In this document: piece by piece, positions 49,001 through 52,000 of the stretch
Layout: each line of letters opens with the position of its first letter
Position numbering within the stretch: the stretch's first letter is position 1
Assembly: GCA_963727465.1 (NCBI GenBank)
Contig: CAVSGL010000012.1
Location: forward strand, 1-64,000
Direction of reading: 5' to 3'
Origin: VRUE01 sp963727465
Lineage (GTDB): Bacteria; Actinomycetota; Thermoleophilia; Solirubrobacterales; 70-9
DNA: 64,000 nucleotides
Notes under the pieces: model-generated
The model's database searches: none
What the model was told of the DNA's origin: nothing
Seen by the model: the letters and a program-made list of their open reading frames with translations, nothing else
Position numbers and translations under genes: made by a program

Positions 49001-52000
49001 CGCCGTCAACCAGGACGGCGCCTCCAACGGCCTCACCGCCCCCAACGGCCCCTCCCAGCAGCGGGTGATCCGCCAGGCGCTGGCAAACGCGGGCCTGGAG
49101 CCCAAGGACGTCGACGCGGTCGAGGCCCACGGCACCGGCACCACCCTCGGCGACCCGATCGAGGCCCAGGCGCTGCTCGCCACCTACGGCCAGGAGCGCG
49201 AGAACGGAGCGCTGCGGCTCGGCTCGATCAAGTCCAACATCGGCCACACCCAGGCGGCGGCGGGAGTCGCCGGGGTGATCAAGATGACGATGGCGCTGCG
49301 CGAAGGCGCCCTGCCCAGGACCCTGCACGTCGATGCGCCCTCGGCCAAGGTCGACTGGGAGGCCGGTCAGGTCGAGCTGCTGACCGAGGCCGAGCCCTGG
49401 CAGCCAAACGGCCGACCGCGCCGCGCCGGCGTCTCCTCCTTCGGCATCTCGGGCACCAACGCCCACGTGATCTTGGAGGAAGCGCCGGCTCCCGTTGAGG
49501 CAGAGGACAGAGAAGAGGCGGAGCCCCTCTTGGAGGGCCCCGTCCCGCTGCCGCTCTCGGCCAAATCGAAGCCCGCCCTCCAAGACGCCGCCGCCCGCCT
49601 CGCCTCCCACCTGCGAGAGCACCCCGAACTGGACCCCACCGACATCGCCCACTCCCTGGCGAAGACCAGAAGCGCCTTCCCCCACAGGGCGGTGCTCCTG
49701 GCCACCGAGCCCGAGGAGCTGCTCGGCGAGCTCGACGCCCTCGCCGCGGGCAGGCCCTCAACCCCCACCGAGAGCGCAAGGCCCGGCCGCCTCGCCTACC
49801 TGTTGAGCGGCCAGGGCTCCCAGCGAGCCGGCATGGGCAGGGAGCTATATGAGAGCTCCCCCGCCTTCGCCGCCGCCTTCGATCGGATCTGTGAGCCCCT
49901 GAGCGCAGAGCTCGGCTGCTCGCTCGAGGAGATCGTCTTCGCAACGGGCGAGGCCGCCCAGGAGAAGCTGAACGACACCACCTACGCCCAGCCCGCCCTG
50001 TTTGCGCTCGAGCTCGCCCTCGCGCGCACGCTGGCGGCAATCGGGATCGAGCCCGCACTGCTCGCCGGGCACTCGATCGGCGAGCTCGCCGCCGCCCAGA
50101 TCTCCGGCGTGCTCTCGCTCCCGGACGCGGCAAGGCTCGTGGTCGCCAGGGGCGCCCTGATGGGCGCCCTGCCCAAGGAGGGGGCGATGCTCGCCGTGGC
50201 CGCAAAGGAGGCGGAGGCGGCGGCGGCGATCGCGGGCAAAGAGGCAGAGCTCTCGATTGCCGCGATCAACTCACCCACCTCGGTGGTCCTCTCGGGCAAG
50301 GAGGGGGCGATCGCAGAGCTCGAGGCCGCCTGGGCAAAGGAAGGGCGAAAGAGCAAGCGCCTGGCGGTCTCCCACGCCTTCCACTCGCCGCTGATGGAGC
50401 CGATGCTCGCGGAGTTCGCCGCGATCGCCGGAAGCCTCGACTACCACCCGCCCCGGATCCCGATCGTCTCCAACCTGAGCGGCGAGCTGCTGAGCGAAGA
50501 GCAGGCCACCGACCCCGCCTACTGGGTCTCCCAGGTGCGCCAGCCGGTGCGCTTTGCCGACGCCGTCGCGACCCTCGCAGCGCAGGGCGCAAGCGCCCTG
50601 GTGGAGATCGGCCCCCAGCCCGCCCTCACCCCGATGGCCGAGGAGTGCCTGGCCCAGGCAGAGCCCAAGGAGCGCCCGGCCCTGATCTCCACCCTGCGCG
50701 AGCAAAGGCCCGAGCCCCAGGCGCTCGCCACCGCCCTCGCCAGGGCCCACGCCGCCGGCGTCGAGCTCGACTGGGATGCCCTGTTCAGAGGCCGCTCGCC
50801 CAAGCGCGTCCCCCTGCCCACCTATCCCTTCCAAAGGCAGCGCTACTGGCTGGAGGGGGGCCTTGGCTCCTCCGATCCGGCCGCGATCGGCCAGGCCCCG
50901 GTCGATCACCCGCTGCTGGGAGCGGCGGTCGAGGACCCGACCAGCGGCGCGCTCACCCTCACCGGGCGCATCTCGCTCACCACGCATCCATGGCTCGCCG
51001 ACCATTTCGTCGCCGGCGCGGTGATCGTCCCCGGAACGGTCTTCGCCGAGCTTGCCCTGAACGCGGGGGAGATGACCGGGGCCGCGCGGATCTCGGCGCT
51101 GAGCTTCGAAGCCCCTCTGGTTCTGCCCGAGTCCGGCGCCGTGCAGTTGCAGGTCGTGGTCTCCGAGCCCGATGAGAGCGGGTCTCGCCCCGTCGCCGTC
51201 TATTCGCGGCCGCAGGAGAACGCGGTGGACGGGGAGGCTGACGCGGCGGAGTGGACGCAGCATGCCTCGGGCTCGCTCTCGGCCGATGACGCCGCCCGCC
51301 CGCCCCGGCAGCTCGCCGCCTGGCCGCCACGCGGCGCCACCGAGATCGACGTTGCCGACTTCTACGACCGTCTCGCCGGCGTCGGCTTCGAGTACGGCCC
51401 AGCCTTCCAGTGCCTCACCGCGGCCTGGCGGGACGGCGAGGAGATATACGCCGAGGTCTCCCTCGCACCCGAGCAGAGCGAGCAGGCCGCCGCCTTCGCC
51501 CTGCACCCGGCGCTGCTCGACGCCGCTCTCCACAGCGCGCTGGCCGCCTTCGGCGATCAGGGCCTGGATCTGCGGGTGCTCTTCGCGCTGAGCGAGGTGT
51601 CGCTTGCGGTTGCGGGCGCCAGGGAGCTACGGGTCAAGCTCAGCCCGGCCGGAGAGGGGGCGGTGGCGCTGGATCTCTTCGACTCCGCCGGCGCCGAGGT
51701 CGCCCGGATCGGCTCGATGCTCACGCGGCCGATCGCCCCGGAGCAGCTTGCCGCCGCCATTCGGCCCTCCCAGAGCCTGCACGAGGTCGAGTGGAGCGAG
51801 CTGGAGCTGCCAGCCGAAGAGCAGGACGCCCCCGAGCCGCTGATCTGGCGGCCCGAGCCCAGGCCGGACCTCCCCGGGGCGGCTCGGGAGATGTGCGAAG
51901 AGGCCCTGGAGCGCATCCAGGCCTTCCTCGGCTCCGAGGAAAGCGAGGGCGCAAGGCTCGCGATCGCAACCGCAGGCGCGATCGCCACCACAGAGGAGGA